A stretch of 64,000 bases of DNA. Origin: Pseudomonas sp. Choline-02u-1. GTDB lineage: Bacteria > Pseudomonadota > Gammaproteobacteria > Pseudomonadales > Pseudomonadaceae. Under the pieces are notes generated by a model. The model was not told where the DNA came from. It saw only the letters and a list, made by a program, of their open reading frames with translations, and made no database searches. A program made the translations under genes and the position numbers. Below, one piece after another: positions 27,909 to 36,534 of the stretch. Position 1 is the stretch's first letter. The number at the start of each line of letters is the position of its first letter. The stretch covers positions 62,001 through 126,000 of the forward strand of contig NZ_PJBC01000002.1 of the NCBI RefSeq assembly GCF_002836515.1, in the 5' to 3' direction.

Positions 27909-30416
27909 TCAACCCTCGCGCAACACTGTCAGCGGGCTGGCGTTCAGAGCCCGGCGAGTGCCAAACACACCAGCGCCACCAATCAGCGCGGCGCCAATCA
28001 ACGGCAGCACCAGCAGCCATGGATGCGGATGCCATGGCAGGTCGAAGGCGAAGCGGTACAGCACCAGGCTGACCACTTCCGAGCCGATCGCCGCGAGCAG
28101 ACCGCTGACCGCACCCAACAAACCGAACTCGATTCGCCGCGCCTTGATCAACAACCGCCGCTCGGCGCCCAACGCACGCAACAGTGCGCCCTGGCGGATG
28201 CGTTCATCCAGCGTCGCTTGCAGCCCCGAAAACAGCACCGCCATTCCCGCAGCCAGAACAAACAACAACACGTATTCCACCGCCAGAGTGACCTGGGCGA
28301 GGATGCTGCGCAGCTGTTCAAGCAACGCTTCGACCTGCAGGATGGTCACCGCCGGGAAGGTCCGCGACAGCTCGACGATCTGCTGATCATGCCCCGGCGC
28401 CAGATAGAAACTGGTCAGGTAGGTCGCGGGCAGATCCTTCAAGGTACCGGGCTGAAAGATCATGAAGAAGTTCGGCTGGAAGTTGTCCCAATTGATCTCG
28501 CGCAGGCTGGTGACCTTCGCTTCGCGATTGACCCCGCCGACACTGAACACCATGTGATCGCCGAGTTTGAGTTTAAGGCTTTCGGCCACCTTGCCTTCCA
28601 CCGAAACCCCCGGCACATCGTCGGACGGCTGACCGCTCCACCATGAGCCGGCGGTGAGCTTGTTGCCGGGAGGCAGATCAGCCGCCCAGGTCAGGCTCAG
28701 GTCGCGTTGAATGGCGCGATCCCCCGCCGAGTCCTTGCTGACGATTTGCTGCACCGCCTCGCCATTGATGCTGATCAGTCGTCCCGGCACGACCGGATAC
28801 AGCGGTGCCGCTTGCGCGGAGACCTTGATCAGGTGGTCGGCGAAAGCCTGTTTGTCAGCCGGCAGGATGTTCAGCGCGAAGTAGTTCGGGGCGTTTTTCG
28901 GCAACTGGTTTTGCCAGGTATCGAGCAGTTCACCGCGCAGCAGCGCGATCAGCGCCATCGACAGCAGGATCAGGCCGAACGCCAGCGACTGCCCAGCTGC
29001 GGCCAACGGATGACGCAACAATTGGCCAAGGCCCAACCGCCACGGCAACGAGGCGCGGGCGAGCATCCTGCGCAAGCTTTGCAGCAACAGCAGCAGCAGG
29101 CCACCCAGCACCAGCGCGGCGACCACGCCACCACCGAGCAGGGCAAAGGTCAACAGCAGGTCGAGACTCAGGCGCCACATGATCAGGCCCAGCGCACCCA
29201 GCGCCGCGCCGTAGACCATCCATGTGCTCGACGGGATCGGCAGCATGTCGCGACGCAATACCCGCAGCGGTGGCACGCGACCCAGAGCTGCGAGCGGCGG
29301 CAAGGCAAAACCGGCCAGCGCCACCAGCCCGGTGCCGATCCCGGCAATCGCCGGAAACAGGTCACCCGGCGGCACGTCACTCGGCAACAAATCATGCAGC
29401 AGCGCGAACAGCCCCAGTTGCGCCAGCCAGCCGAGCAGGGCACCACTGATGGCGGCAACCAGCCCAAGCACGGTCAGTTGCAGACTGAACAGCACCATGG
29501 TTTCCCGGCGCGATAAGCCGAGGCAGCGCAGCAAGGCACTGGCATCGAAACGCCGGCTGGCGAAACGGTTGGCCGACAAAGCCACCGCCACCCCGGCCAG
29601 CAACACCGCGACCAGACTGGCCATGTTCAGATAGCGCTCGGCCTTGCCCAGCGCGCCGCCAATCTGCCGGTTACCGTCACGGGCGTCCTGGATTCGCTGG
29701 TTTGCGGCGAGGCCCGGTTTGATCAGCTCGCGATAGGTTTCCAGCGCCTGCGGTTCGCCGCGCCAGAGTTCGCGATAACTCACCCGGCTGCCGGGTTGCA
29801 CCACGCCGGTGGCGGCGAGGTCGTCAAGATTGATCAGCACCCGTGGCGTCAGGCTGTAGAAGTTGCCGGCGCGATCCGGCTCATAGGTCAGCACGCGCGT
29901 CAGTTTCAGGGTCTTCATGCCGACGTCGATGCTGTCGCCGATCTGCAGATCCAGCGCGGTCAACAGACGCGCCTCGACCCAGGCTTCTCCGGGTTGCGGT
30001 TCGCCGCCGACTTCTTCCTGAGCAAAGGGTGCGGGCGCGCTTTTCAGCTCGCCACGCAAGGGATAGGTGCGGTCGACGGCTTTGATGCTGGATAACTGAA
30101 TGCCGTTGTCGGTGGCAATGACGCTGGAAAACTCCACCACTTGTGCATGATTCAGGCGCAGTTCGGTGCCGCTGCGGATTTGCTCCTCGCGGGCCGGCGA
30201 GCTGCCTTCCAGCACCAGATCGGCGCCAAGAAACTCGGTAGCGCGCAGCATCATCGCGCCATTGAGGCGGGCGCCGAAGTAGCCGATCGCGGTGCTCGCC
30301 GCGACGGCCACCACCAGCGCAAAGAACAACACACGCAACTCGCCGGCGCGGGCATCGCGCATGAGCTGGCGCAGGGCAAGGCTGAACAGACGCAACAGCG
30401 GCAGACGTGCCATCAA
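27909..30416 (-). CDS. ABC transporter permease, YbbP/FtsX superfamily (835 aa)
   Basis: Large permease with an N-terminal membrane anchor (LRVLFFALVVAVAASTAIG), a MacB-like periplasmic region, a middle group of hydrophobic helices (about residues 265-500) and a C-terminal FtsX domain (LAVEYVLLFVLAAGMAVLFSG and on). The duplicated FtsX layout and length match the YbbP-type permeases that work with small ATPases, thought to move lipophilic molecules out of the inner membrane or act in envelope upkeep. It overlaps the ATPase gene by 4 bases. Recognised at family level only; the substrate is unknown. Confidence 0.9.
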   Translation of the reverse strand: MMARLPLLRLFSLALRQLMRDARAGELRVLFFALVVAVAASTAIGYFGARLNGAMMLRATEFLGADLVLEGSSPAREEQIRSGTELRLNHAQVVEFSSVIATDNGIQLSSIKAVDRTYPLRGELKSAPAPFAQEEVGGEPQPGEAWVEARLLTALDLQIGDSIDVGMKTLKLTRVLTYEPDRAGNFYSLTPRVLINLDDLAATGVVQPGSRVSYRELWRGEPQALETYRELIKPGLAANQRIQDARDGNRQIGGALGKAERYLNMASLVAVLLAGVAVALSANRFASRRFDASALLRCLGLSRRETMVLFSLQLTVLGLVAAISGALLGWLAQLGLFALLHDLLPSDVPPGDLFPAIAGIGTGLVALAGFALPPLAALGRVPPLRVLRRDMLPIPSSTWMVYGAALGALGLIMWRLSLDLLLTFALLGGGVVAALVLGGLLLLLLQSLRRMLARASLPWRLGLGQLLRHPLAAAGQSLAFGLILLSMALIALLRGELLDTWQNQLPKNAPNYFALNILPADKQAFADHLIKVSAQAAPLYPVVPGRLISINGEAVQQIVSKDSAGDRAIQRDLSLTWAADLPPGNKLTAGSWWSGQPSDDVPGVSVEGKVAESLKLKLGDHMVFSVGGVNREAKVTSLREINWDNFQPNFFMIFQPGTLKDLPATYLTSFYLAPGHDQQIVELSRTFPAVTILQVEALLEQLRSILAQVTLAVEYVLLFVLAAGMAVLFSGLQATLDERIRQGALLRALGAERRLLIKARRIEFGLLGAVSGLLAAIGSEVVSLVLYRFAFDLPWHPHPWLLVLPLIGAALIGGAGVFGTRRALNASPLTVLREG

Positions 30417-31096
30417 GGCTCCAGAGGGGCGACCAGTAGCCCGGCTTCAAGACGGATCAGACGCCGGCAGCGATGGGCCAGGCGTTCGTCGTGGGTGACC
30501 AGCACCAGCGTGGTGCCGCGTTCCTTGTTCAACTCGAACAGCAAGTCGCTGATGCGCTCGCCGGTGTGGCTGTCGAGGTTACCGGTCGGCTCGTCGGCGA
30601 ACAGCACGTCCGGTTCGGCGGCGAAGGCGCGGGCGATGGCTACACGTTGCTGTTCACCGCCAGAGAGCTGGCGCGGCGAGTGGGTCAGGCGCTGGCCGAG
30701 GCCGACGCGCTGGAGCAATTGCGTGGCGCGCTCGCGGGCATCTTTGCGGCCATCGAGCTCGAGCGGCAGCATGACGTTTTCCAGCGCATTGAGGCTGTCG
30801 AGCAACTGGAACGACTGAAAAACAAAACCGACGTGCTCGGCGCGGATTCGTGCGCGCTGGTCTTCGTCGAGATTGCTCAGGCCTTGGCCGGCGAGGGTGA
30901 CTTCGCCGCTGCTGGGCAGGTCGAGGCCGGCGAGCAGGCCGAGGAGGGTGGATTTGCCGGAACCGGACGCGCCGACGATGGCCAGGCTGTCGCCCTTGTT
31001 CAGTTCCAGGCTGAGTTCGTGCAGGATAGTCAGTTCACCTTCCGCGCTAGGGACCACTTTGCTGAGGTTCTTCGCGGTGAGAATGCTTGCGCCCAT
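30413..31096 (-). CDS. ABC transporter ATPase, YbbA/LolD type
   Basis: This 227-residue nucleotide-binding protein has Walker A GASGSGKST, a Q-loop in FVFQSFQLLDSLNALENV, signature LSGGEQQR, Walker B VLFADEP followed by TGNLDSHTGE, and H-loop VTHDERLAHRC. The start at 31096 gives the family's usual length; the longer frame upstream lies inside the divergent tesA gene. It is translated with the FtsX-like permease downstream. tesA starts 10 bases away on the other strand, the arrangement seen for ybbA and tesA in E. coli. Confidence 0.93.
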   Translation of the reverse strand: MGASILTAKNLSKVVPSAEGELTILHELSLELNKGDSLAIVGASGSGKSTLLGLLAGLDLPSSGEVTLAGQGLSNLDEDQRARIRAEHVGFVFQSFQLLDSLNALENVMLPLELDGRKDARERATQLLQRVGLGQRLTHSPRQLSGGEQQRVAIARAFAAEPDVLFADEPTGNLDSHTGERISDLLFELNKERGTTLVLVTHDERLAHRCRRLIRLEAGLLVAPLEP

Positions 31097-31106
31097 GGAG
31101 AATCCG

Positions 31107-31712
31107 ATGCGTGTATGGTTTTTGAGTGCTGGCCTGGCCTTGATGTGCATGGCCCAGAACGCAGCGGCGGGTACTGTCCTGATCGTTGGCGATAGTATCA
31201 GCGCCGGTTTCGGCCTGGATACCCGTCTGGGGTGGGTGTCGCTGCTCGAGCAGCGGCTCAAACAAGAGGGTTTCGACGACAAAGTGGTCAATGCCTCGAT
31301 CAGTGGTGACACCAGCGCTGGAGGCCAGGCGCGCCTGCCTGCGCTGCTTGCAGAGCACAAGCCTGCGCTGGTGATCCTCGAACTGGGTGGCAACGATGGC
31401 CTGCGCGGGATGCCGCCAACGCAATTGCAACAAAATCTTGCTTCGATGATCGACAGCTCGCGGCAGAACGGCGCCAAGGTGCTGCTGCTCGGCATGCAGT
31501 TGCCGCCCAATTATGGCAAGCGTTACACCGATTCGTTCGCCGAGGTTTACGGCAAGCTCGCCGAAGAGAAAAACATCCCGCTGGTGCCGTTTTTTCTCGA
31601 AGGTGTCGGCGGCCATCCGGACCTGATGCAGGCCGACGGTCTGCACCCGGCCGCCGGGGCTCAGGGCAAGTTGCTGGAAAATGTCTGGCCGACGCTGAAA
31701 CCGCTGTTATGA
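31107..31712 (+). CDS. tesA: Periplasmic GDSL esterase/thioesterase I
   Basis: The protein has 201 residues and a signal peptide (MRVWFLSAGLALMCMAQNAAAG). The SGNH blocks are VGDSISAGFG (Ser nucleophile), the Gly block, GGNDGLRG (Asn) and ADGLHP (Asp/His). TesA-type enzymes hydrolyse acyl-CoAs and esters in the periplasm. ATG 31107 is preferred because GGAG lies 6 bases upstream; ATG 31095 would add MENP. It is divergent from the YbbA-like ATPase, with overlapping promoter and leader sequences. Confidence 0.93.
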   Translation: MRVWFLSAGLALMCMAQNAAAGTVLIVGDSISAGFGLDTRLGWVSLLEQRLKQEGFDDKVVNASISGDTSAGGQARLPALLAEHKPALVILELGGNDGLRGMPPTQLQQNLASMIDSSRQNGAKVLLLGMQLPPNYGKRYTDSFAEVYGKLAEEKNIPLVPFFLEGVGGHPDLMQADGLHPAAGAQGKLLENVWPTLKPLL

Positions 31713-31769
31713 GGCTTTTCTAGTGACAGGCTTTCGGCTAATGTGGCGCCCCCTAATTTGGAGCCCCCG

Positions 31770-32063
31770 ATGCCGCGTCCTGCCTGGTCCCTGTTTGCCT
31801 ACCAACTGATCGAGCCTGACGAGCAGCTGGACCTCTTCGCCTGCCAGGAAGTGCGGGTGCATCTGGTGACGCGTCAGCTGGAACTGGGTGGCTCGGCCGA
31901 TCGCACCCTGTGTGGCAGCCTGTTGCCGGCGCAACCGCGCTGGTCGAGCGTGGATCGCCGGGTGTTTCAGGACCAGCGCCTGTGCTCGCTGTGCCGCGCG
32001 ATACTTGAATCGCAGAAACGCGGTACGTCGCCGATCTGGCCCGAGCTGCGATTCGAACTTTAA
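31770..32063 (+). CDS. Conserved hypothetical protein (97 aa)
   Basis: I do not recognise a characterised family. The sequence starts MPRPAWSLFAYQLIEPDEQLDL and ends with a CxxC pair (RLCSLCRAIL) in a basic region. That could bind zinc or simply stabilise the fold. There is no signal peptide or membrane helix. It sits between tesA and an L,D-transpeptidase gene. A GTG at 31743 is an alternative, weaker start. Confidence 0.7.
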   Translation: MPRPAWSLFAYQLIEPDEQLDLFACQEVRVHLVTRQLELGGSADRTLCGSLLPAQPRWSSVDRRVFQDQRLCSLCRAILESQKRGTSPIWPELRFEL

Positions 32064-32168
32064 GATCAAAAGGCGCGACACGGTCTATCGGCGTGTCTCC
32101 CGAATCCCCAAGCCGCGGTGTACAATCGCGCCCTTATACCCTTGATGATCATGCGAAGGATTTTCCGG

Positions 32169-33137
32169 ATGTTGCCGCGCTTTCCTGCCGTCACCCGCTG
32201 CCTGACACTTGCCGCCCTGTGTGTGGCCGGTCCCGTTGCTGCATTGGAGCTTCCTCTGCCACCACCCGGCGAAGACATCGTCGGCCAGGTGCAGGTGATC
32301 AAAGCCAAGTACGAAGACACCTTCGCTGACTTGGGCACCACCTACGATCTGGGCTATTCGGAAATGGTCGCGGCCAACCCGGGCATCGATGCCTGGCTGC
32401 CGGGCGCCGGCACCGAGATCGTCCTGCCAACGCGTTTCATCCTGCCACCGGGGCCGCGTGAAGGCATCGTCATCAACCTCGCCGAATACCGCCTCTATTA
32501 CTACCCCAAAGGCCGCGACGTTGTTTACACCTTCCCGCTGGGTATCGGCCGCGAAGGCTGGGGCTCGCCGATCGCGCACACCTCGATCATCGCCAAGACA
32601 CCGAACCCTACCTGGACACCTCCGGCCTCGATCAAGGCCGAACACGCCGCTGACGGTGATCCGCTGCCGAATGTAGTACCGGCCGGTCCTGACAACCCGC
32701 TGGGGCCGTTCAAGTTCACCCTCGGCACGCCGGGCTACCTGATCCACGGTTCGAACAAGAAGTTCGGCATCGGCATGCGCACCAGCCACGGCTGCTTCCG
32801 CATGTTCAACAACAACGTGCTGGAAATGGCCGGCATGGTCCCGGTGGGCACCTCGGTGCGCATCATCAACGACCCGTACAAGTTCGGGCGCAGTGGCGGC
32901 AAGGTCTATCTTGAAGCGCACACGCCGCTCGATGACAAGGGCAATCCGTCGGTGGTCGACAAGCACACGGCGGTGATCAACGCGATGCTCAAGCGTGAAG
33001 ACATCACCAGCAACCTGCGCATGAACTGGGATGTGGTGCGTGATGTGGTCGCGGCCGAAGACGGTCTGCCGGTAGAGATCGCCGTGCCGAATACCTCGGC
33101 GCCGATGGTCAGCAGTGCACCGATCGATCTGCAATAA
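32169..33137 (+). CDS. L,D-transpeptidase, LysM plus YkuD
   Basis: A signal peptide (MLPRFPAVTRCLTLAALCVAGPVAA) is followed by a LysM-like domain (TFADLGTTYDLGYSEMVAANPGI) that binds peptidoglycan. The YkuD catalytic domain carries the conserved His (YLIHGSN) and the SHGCFR active-site motif with the nucleophilic Cys. Such enzymes make 3-3 crosslinks or attach Lpp-type lipoproteins to peptidoglycan. The Lpp-like oprI gene lies next to it, tail to tail, which fits the second role (inference). The start at 32169 has AAGGA 8 bases upstream; upstream ATGs would precede the signal peptide with extra residues. Confidence 0.93.
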   Translation: MLPRFPAVTRCLTLAALCVAGPVAALELPLPPPGEDIVGQVQVIKAKYEDTFADLGTTYDLGYSEMVAANPGIDAWLPGAGTEIVLPTRFILPPGPREGIVINLAEYRLYYYPKGRDVVYTFPLGIGREGWGSPIAHTSIIAKTPNPTWTPPASIKAEHAADGDPLPNVVPAGPDNPLGPFKFTLGTPGYLIHGSNKKFGIGMRTSHGCFRMFNNNVLEMAGMVPVGTSVRIINDPYKFGRSGGKVYLEAHTPLDDKGNPSVVDKHTAVINAMLKREDITSNLRMNWDVVRDVVAAEDGLPVEIAVPNTSAPMVSSAPIDLQ

Positions 33138-33150
33138 CAGCGTTGAATGA

Positions 33151-33188
33151 AAAACCCGCCGAGGCGTGCAGCGCCGGCGGGTTTTTTA
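33151..33188 (+). terminator. Terminator of the L,D-transpeptidase gene
   Basis: Hairpin AAAACCCGCC ... GGCGGGTTTT with a T run, 13 bases after the stop codon. Confidence 0.85.
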
Positions 33189-33212
33189 TTGCCTGGAGAC
33201 AAATGCCGGGCA

Positions 33213-33244
33213 CAAAAAAGCCGATCCGGAAAACCGGATCGGCT
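33213..33244 (-). terminator. Terminator of oprI
   Basis: Strong hairpin AGCCGATCCGG / CCGGATCGGCT with a short loop; on the minus strand it is followed by a run of six T. It lies 22 bases after the oprI stop. Confidence 0.88.
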
Positions 33245-33266
33245 CGATAACAATCCCGAGGGATTA

Positions 33267-33518
33267 TTACTTGCGGCTAGCTTTTTCCAGCATGCGCAGA
33301 GCACGCTCGTTAGCTTCGTCAGCAGTCTGTTGTGCTTTTTGAGCAGCAGCCAGAGCTTCATCAGCTTTACGGTAAGCTTCGTCTGCACGAGCCTGGGAGC
33401 GAGCAGCTGCGTCTTCAGTAGCGGTCAGACGTGCTTCGGTTTCTTTCGATGCGCTGCTGCAACCGGTAGCCAGAACTGCGGCCAGAGCCAGAGCAGAGAA
33501 TTTCAGAACGTTGTTCAT
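33267..33518 (-). CDS. oprI: Outer membrane lipoprotein I (Lpp-like murein lipoprotein)
   Basis: The 83-residue protein has a lipoprotein signal peptide with lipobox LATGCSS, then an alanine-rich coiled coil ([20 protein letters not shown]) with heptad spacing and the C-terminal MLEKASRK. The terminal Lys can be linked to peptidoglycan. Length and sequence are those of OprI, one of the most abundant outer-membrane proteins of Pseudomonas. Start ATG 33518 is preceded by GAAGGGGA; the frame can be extended but only into the leader. Confidence 0.97.
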   Translation of the reverse strand: MNNVLKFSALALAAVLATGCSSASKETEARLTATEDAAARSQARADEAYRKADEALAAAQKAQQTADEANERALRMLEKASRK

Positions 33519-33587
33519 CGTGTTCCCCTTCAAGGACTTTCAAATTAAGTGGCTGTCTCCTCACGATTGAGGAAATAGCCGGCGTAC

Positions 33588-33615
33588 ATACTACCCATTA
33601 CTTGTAGTAAGTAAA
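33588..33615 (-). promoter_or_regulatory. Candidate sigma-70 promoter of oprI
   Basis: On the minus strand TTTACT (33615-33610) and TAGTAT (33593-33588) are separated by 16 bases and would start a transcript with a leader of roughly 60 bases. The flanking DNA 33616-33720 is A+T-rich. The rest of 33534-33898 shows no gene. Assignment is by consensus only. Confidence 0.5.
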
Positions 33616-33898
33616 CTGACGTAGCGCAAGAAGCAAAAAAAATTGTAGGCGTTGATTCTTTTTCGAGCAACTTTTAACTGCGCTGTATAAAAAATATCCA
33701 GCTGCAAGCCCCGGCGTGAGCGACTCAAACGGAAAAAGTTCCCACGCTTGGCTGCTGTTTTTGCGACTTTAGGTAAAGTCTTTCTAAATGAATTCGTCCA
33801 CACTTTTGTTCAGGTTCTGCGAAGCGCTTCGCGTATCTTTGTTGATGCTCAGGTGACTTTAAAAAAGGTTGCACGTCTTAAGTCTCAACATTCCGGCA

Positions 33899-34120
33899 AT
33901 GTTCAGGCAAACGGCACGCGAAGAGCGTCTTGCGGCCCAACCTGCGAGCATCGAAGTCCTTGTGCACAAACCGTCCGATGACGAGCGTACCTTGAGCATT
34001 TGCGCCAATGGTGCCTACTATTCAGCAGGTGTCAGGTTGCGCGAGATCGGTGTGGCTCTTCTCGGTGTCCATCAGGCACGGGGTGGCGTAGATGTTCCTT
34101 CGCCGGGAAAACATCGGTAA
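33899..34120 (+). CDS. Small hypothetical protein (73 aa)
   Basis: The frame from ATG 33899 encodes 73 residues: MFRQTAREERLAAQPASIEV, then KPSDDERTLSICANGAYYSA and a GVALLGVHQARGG ending. I know no family for it. There is no signal peptide. It overlaps nothing and lies just before a GNAT gene, 37 bases from that gene's start. Amino-acid composition is protein-like, but there is no clear Shine-Dalgarno sequence. Confidence 0.45.
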   Translation: MFRQTAREERLAAQPASIEVLVHKPSDDERTLSICANGAYYSAGVRLREIGVALLGVHQARGGVDVPSPGKHR

Positions 34121-34157
34121 GGTAGGGGTCACAATTCAAGACCCGCGAGGAGTAGTG

Positions 34158-34439
34158 ATGAGCGAGGCGTTGTCCATCCACCATGACCAGGCTGGTCATC
34201 AATTCGAGACCACTGTGGACGGTCATCGTGCTTACCTGACCTACATGGATCTGGGCAAGCAGACCCTGGATATCTATCGCACCTTCGTGCCCAACGCCCT
34301 GCGTGGCCGTGGCATTGCCGCAGCGTTGACTGAACGCGCGCTGCAATACGCCGAAGAAATGGGCTATACGGTGATTCCGTCCTGCTCGTACGTTGAGCGC
34401 TATATGGAACGCCATCAGCGCCGCGCCGCCAAAATCTGA
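34158..34439 (+). CDS. Small GNAT-type N-acetyltransferase (93 aa)
   Basis: This short acetyltransferase of the YidJ/YjdJ-like type has YLTYMDLGKQTLDIYRTFVP, then the acetyl-CoA loop as ALRGRGIAAALTERAL, and ends CSYVERYMERHQ. Family members are about 90 residues and poorly understood. The start at 34158 has GAGGAG seven bases upstream; the frame extends to 34092 without a good start signal. It is followed by a bidirectional terminator shared with aroF. Confidence 0.82.
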   Translation: MSEALSIHHDQAGHQFETTVDGHRAYLTYMDLGKQTLDIYRTFVPNALRGRGIAAALTERALQYAEEMGYTVIPSCSYVERYMERHQRRAAKI

Positions 34440-34450
34440 ACCGTACACAC

Positions 34451-34480
34451 AAAAACGCCGGACACTGTCCGGCGTTTTTT
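34451..34480. terminator. Bidirectional terminator between GNAT and DAHP synthase genes
   Basis: AAAAACGCCGGACA ... TGTCCGGCGTTTTT is a near-perfect hairpin with T runs in both directions, placed between convergent genes. Confidence 0.9.
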
Positions 34481-34499
34481 TATGCCTGCAGAACGCAGC

Positions 34500-35576
34500 T
34501 TACGTGCGTTGACGTTTCGGCAACACGTCCTTGAGCTTGGCGTGCATGCTGCGCAAGGTGTTTTCGGTAGCGGACCAATCGATGCAGGCATCGGTGATCG
34601 ACACGCCATATTGCAGGTCGGCGAGGTCTTTTGGAATCGCCTGGCAGCCCCAGTTCAAGTGGCTTTCAACCATCAGGCCGATGATTGAATGGTTGCCTTC
34701 GAGGATCTGGTTGGCGACGTTCTCCATGACCAGCGGTTGCAGGGCCGGGTCCTTGTTGGAGTTGGCGTGGCTGCAGTCGACCATGATGTTCGGCTTGATC
34801 TTCGCCTTGTTCAGCGCCTGCTCGCAGAGGGCGACGCTGACCGAATCATAGTTCGGCTTGCCGTTACCGCCGCGCAGCACCACGTGACCGTAGGCATTAC
34901 CTTTGGTGGTGACGATCGACACGCCACCCTCCTGGTTGATACCGAGGAAGCGGTGCGGGCTCGACACTGACTGCAGGGCGTTGATCGCCACGGTCAGGCC
35001 GCCATCCGTGCCGTTCTTGAAGCCGACGGCCGAAGACAGGCCGGAAGCCATTTCGCGGTGAGTCTGCGATTCGGTGGTGCGCGCGCCGATGGCCGACCAG
35101 CTGATCAGATCCTGCAGATACTGCGGGGAGATCGGGTCAAGGGCTTCGGTGGCGGTTGGCAGGCCTTTTTCAGCCAGATCCAGCAGCAACTGACGACCGA
35201 TATGCAGGCCGTCCTGAATCTTGAACGAGTCGTCCAGGTACGGATCGTTGATCAGGCCTTTCCAGCCGACGGTGGTACGCGGCTTCTCGAAGTACACGCG
35301 CATGACCAGATACAAGGTATCGGAGACTTCCTCAGCCAGCAGCTTGAGGCGATCGGCGTATTCGTGGGCAGCCTTGATGTCGTGGATCGAGCACGGGCCG
35401 ATCACGACGAACAGACGGTGGTCGGTGCCATCGAGAATATTGCGAATGACTTCGCGGCCCTTGGTGACGGTGCGCAGGGCGGCGTCGCTCAGGGGGATAT
35501 CACGCTTGAGCTGATCGGGAGTGATCAGGGTCTCGTTAGAGGCGACGTTTAGGTCGTTGATCGGTAAATCAGCCAT
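34500..35576 (-). CDS. 3-deoxy-7-phosphoheptulonate synthase, type I
   Basis: This enzyme condenses phosphoenolpyruvate and erythrose 4-phosphate, the first step of the shikimate pathway. The 358-residue sequence has the type I landmarks: VVIGPCSIHD, MRVYFEKPRTTVGWKG, FKNGTDG and MVDCSHANSNKD. It is a metal-dependent AroFGH-type enzyme; which aromatic amino acid inhibits it cannot be read safely. A second, unrelated (class II) DAHP synthase is encoded at 49667-51013. The terminator at 34451-34480 ends the transcript. Confidence 0.96.
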   Translation of the reverse strand: MADLPINDLNVASNETLITPDQLKRDIPLSDAALRTVTKGREVIRNILDGTDHRLFVVIGPCSIHDIKAAHEYADRLKLLAEEVSDTLYLVMRVYFEKPRTTVGWKGLINDPYLDDSFKIQDGLHIGRQLLLDLAEKGLPTATEALDPISPQYLQDLISWSAIGARTTESQTHREMASGLSSAVGFKNGTDGGLTVAINALQSVSSPHRFLGINQEGGVSIVTTKGNAYGHVVLRGGNGKPNYDSVSVALCEQALNKAKIKPNIMVDCSHANSNKDPALQPLVMENVANQILEGNHSIIGLMVESHLNWGCQAIPKDLADLQYGVSITDACIDWSATENTLRSMHAKLKDVLPKRQRT

Positions 35577-35705
35577 CGTTTACTCGTCAGGTCACGGGTG
35601 CCGGCCGCCAGCGATCCCCGCGCGGCGGAGCACAGCAGATTTAGCGCGTCGGGGGAGCCGAACCTTAGCGCGTCAGACGCGGCTCGACAATGGGCAAACC
35701 GTGCT

Positions 35706-36182
35706 TTAGTCCAGCGCTGGCTGCGCAAAAGCGTTGCGCAGGTTGTCATGGGAGAACTCTTCGGCGTGATCCTCGACCCATTGCAGGGCCAGCGCCTGAA
35801 TATCCTGCAGGTCATCGTGGCTGTCCTGCATGCGCCAATAGCGTTCGATCTGGCACACCTGCTCACCCATTCGCGCGCTGAACAGGGTCTGTTCGTCAGT
35901 GAAAGCGATGCCCACCAGATAGCCCTTTTTACGCCGCAGACACCAGGCCACATAGCCCGGACAACAGAAGTCGGCATTCAACGTCGGCATGCGCACTTGC
36001 AGCGCAGTACCGTGGCGCCAGGCGCGGTGGTAATTGCAAGCGATGCCGCCGAGGCTGATAGTGTGCAGCTGTTGTCTGGAAATGCATTCAGGCTTGAGCA
36101 ACGTCAATTCAACCGGCACTTCGTCCGGATGAGGAATGAAACGTCCCATGAGCACAGACTCCCTGTGTCGGCCATCTGACAT
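35706..36182 (-). CDS. PilZ-domain protein
   Basis: A protein of about 158 residues with a PilZ-like beta-barrel region (VELTLLKPECISRQQLHTISLGGIAC, then YVAWCLRRKKGYLVGIAFTDE). The usual c-di-GMP motifs RxxxR and (D/N)xSxxG are only partly present: TISLGG fits the second motif loosely, and the first Arg motif is not clear. c-di-GMP binding is therefore uncertain. Start ATG 36182 has GGGAG five bases upstream; ATG 36149 is the alternative. With the upstream start, the gene overlaps the divergent thioredoxin-like gene by about 35 bases. Confidence 0.75.
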   Translation of the reverse strand: MSDGRHRESVLMGRFIPHPDEVPVELTLLKPECISRQQLHTISLGGIACNYHRAWRHGTALQVRMPTLNADFCCPGYVAWCLRRKKGYLVGIAFTDEQTLFSARMGEQVCQIERYWRMQDSHDDLQDIQALALQWVEDHAEEFSHDNLRNAFAQPALD

Positions 36183-36534
36183 TGTTTCTCCCAGTATAGT
36201 GGTCGAATCCGAGCTGACCGACTTCGACGCCGACCAGCGGCTGCTGGCGATGCGCGGGGTTTCCCTGGTGATTTTCACCAGCGTCGGCTGCGCCAGTTGT
36301 CGTTATGCCCGCGAGGTCTTGCCGGGCATGCCGCTGGCGCTCGACCGGCTGTGCTGGATCGACGCCGGCGACAATGGCGGCCTGGTCGAGCGTTATCAGG
36401 TGTTTCATTTGCCGGCGCTGTTTGTGGTGCGCGACGGCGAGTTCTTTGGCGCGGTGCACGCTCGTCTGACAGTTGATGAACTTGATCAGGCAGTGGCACA
36501 GGCGCTGGGTCGAATTGCAGAGGAGTTGCCATGA
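36148..36534 (+). CDS. Thioredoxin-fold protein
   Basis: The protein is about 128 residues: LVIFTSVGCASCRYAREVLPG holds a CxxC redox pair (CASC), and later FHLPALFVVRDGEFFGAVHA contains the cis-proline strand typical of thioredoxins. There is no signal peptide, so it is cytoplasmic. Its role is unknown. Its stop overlaps the start of the reductase gene downstream (ATGAG), so the two are co-translated. The start is uncertain: the SD-like GAGGA is 13 bases before ATG 36148, and a shorter start is possible. Confidence 0.75.
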   Translation: MSTDSLCRPSDIVSPSIVVESELTDFDADQRLLAMRGVSLVIFTSVGCASCRYAREVLPGMPLALDRLCWIDAGDNGGLVERYQVFHLPALFVVRDGEFFGAVHARLTVDELDQAVAQALGRIAEELP

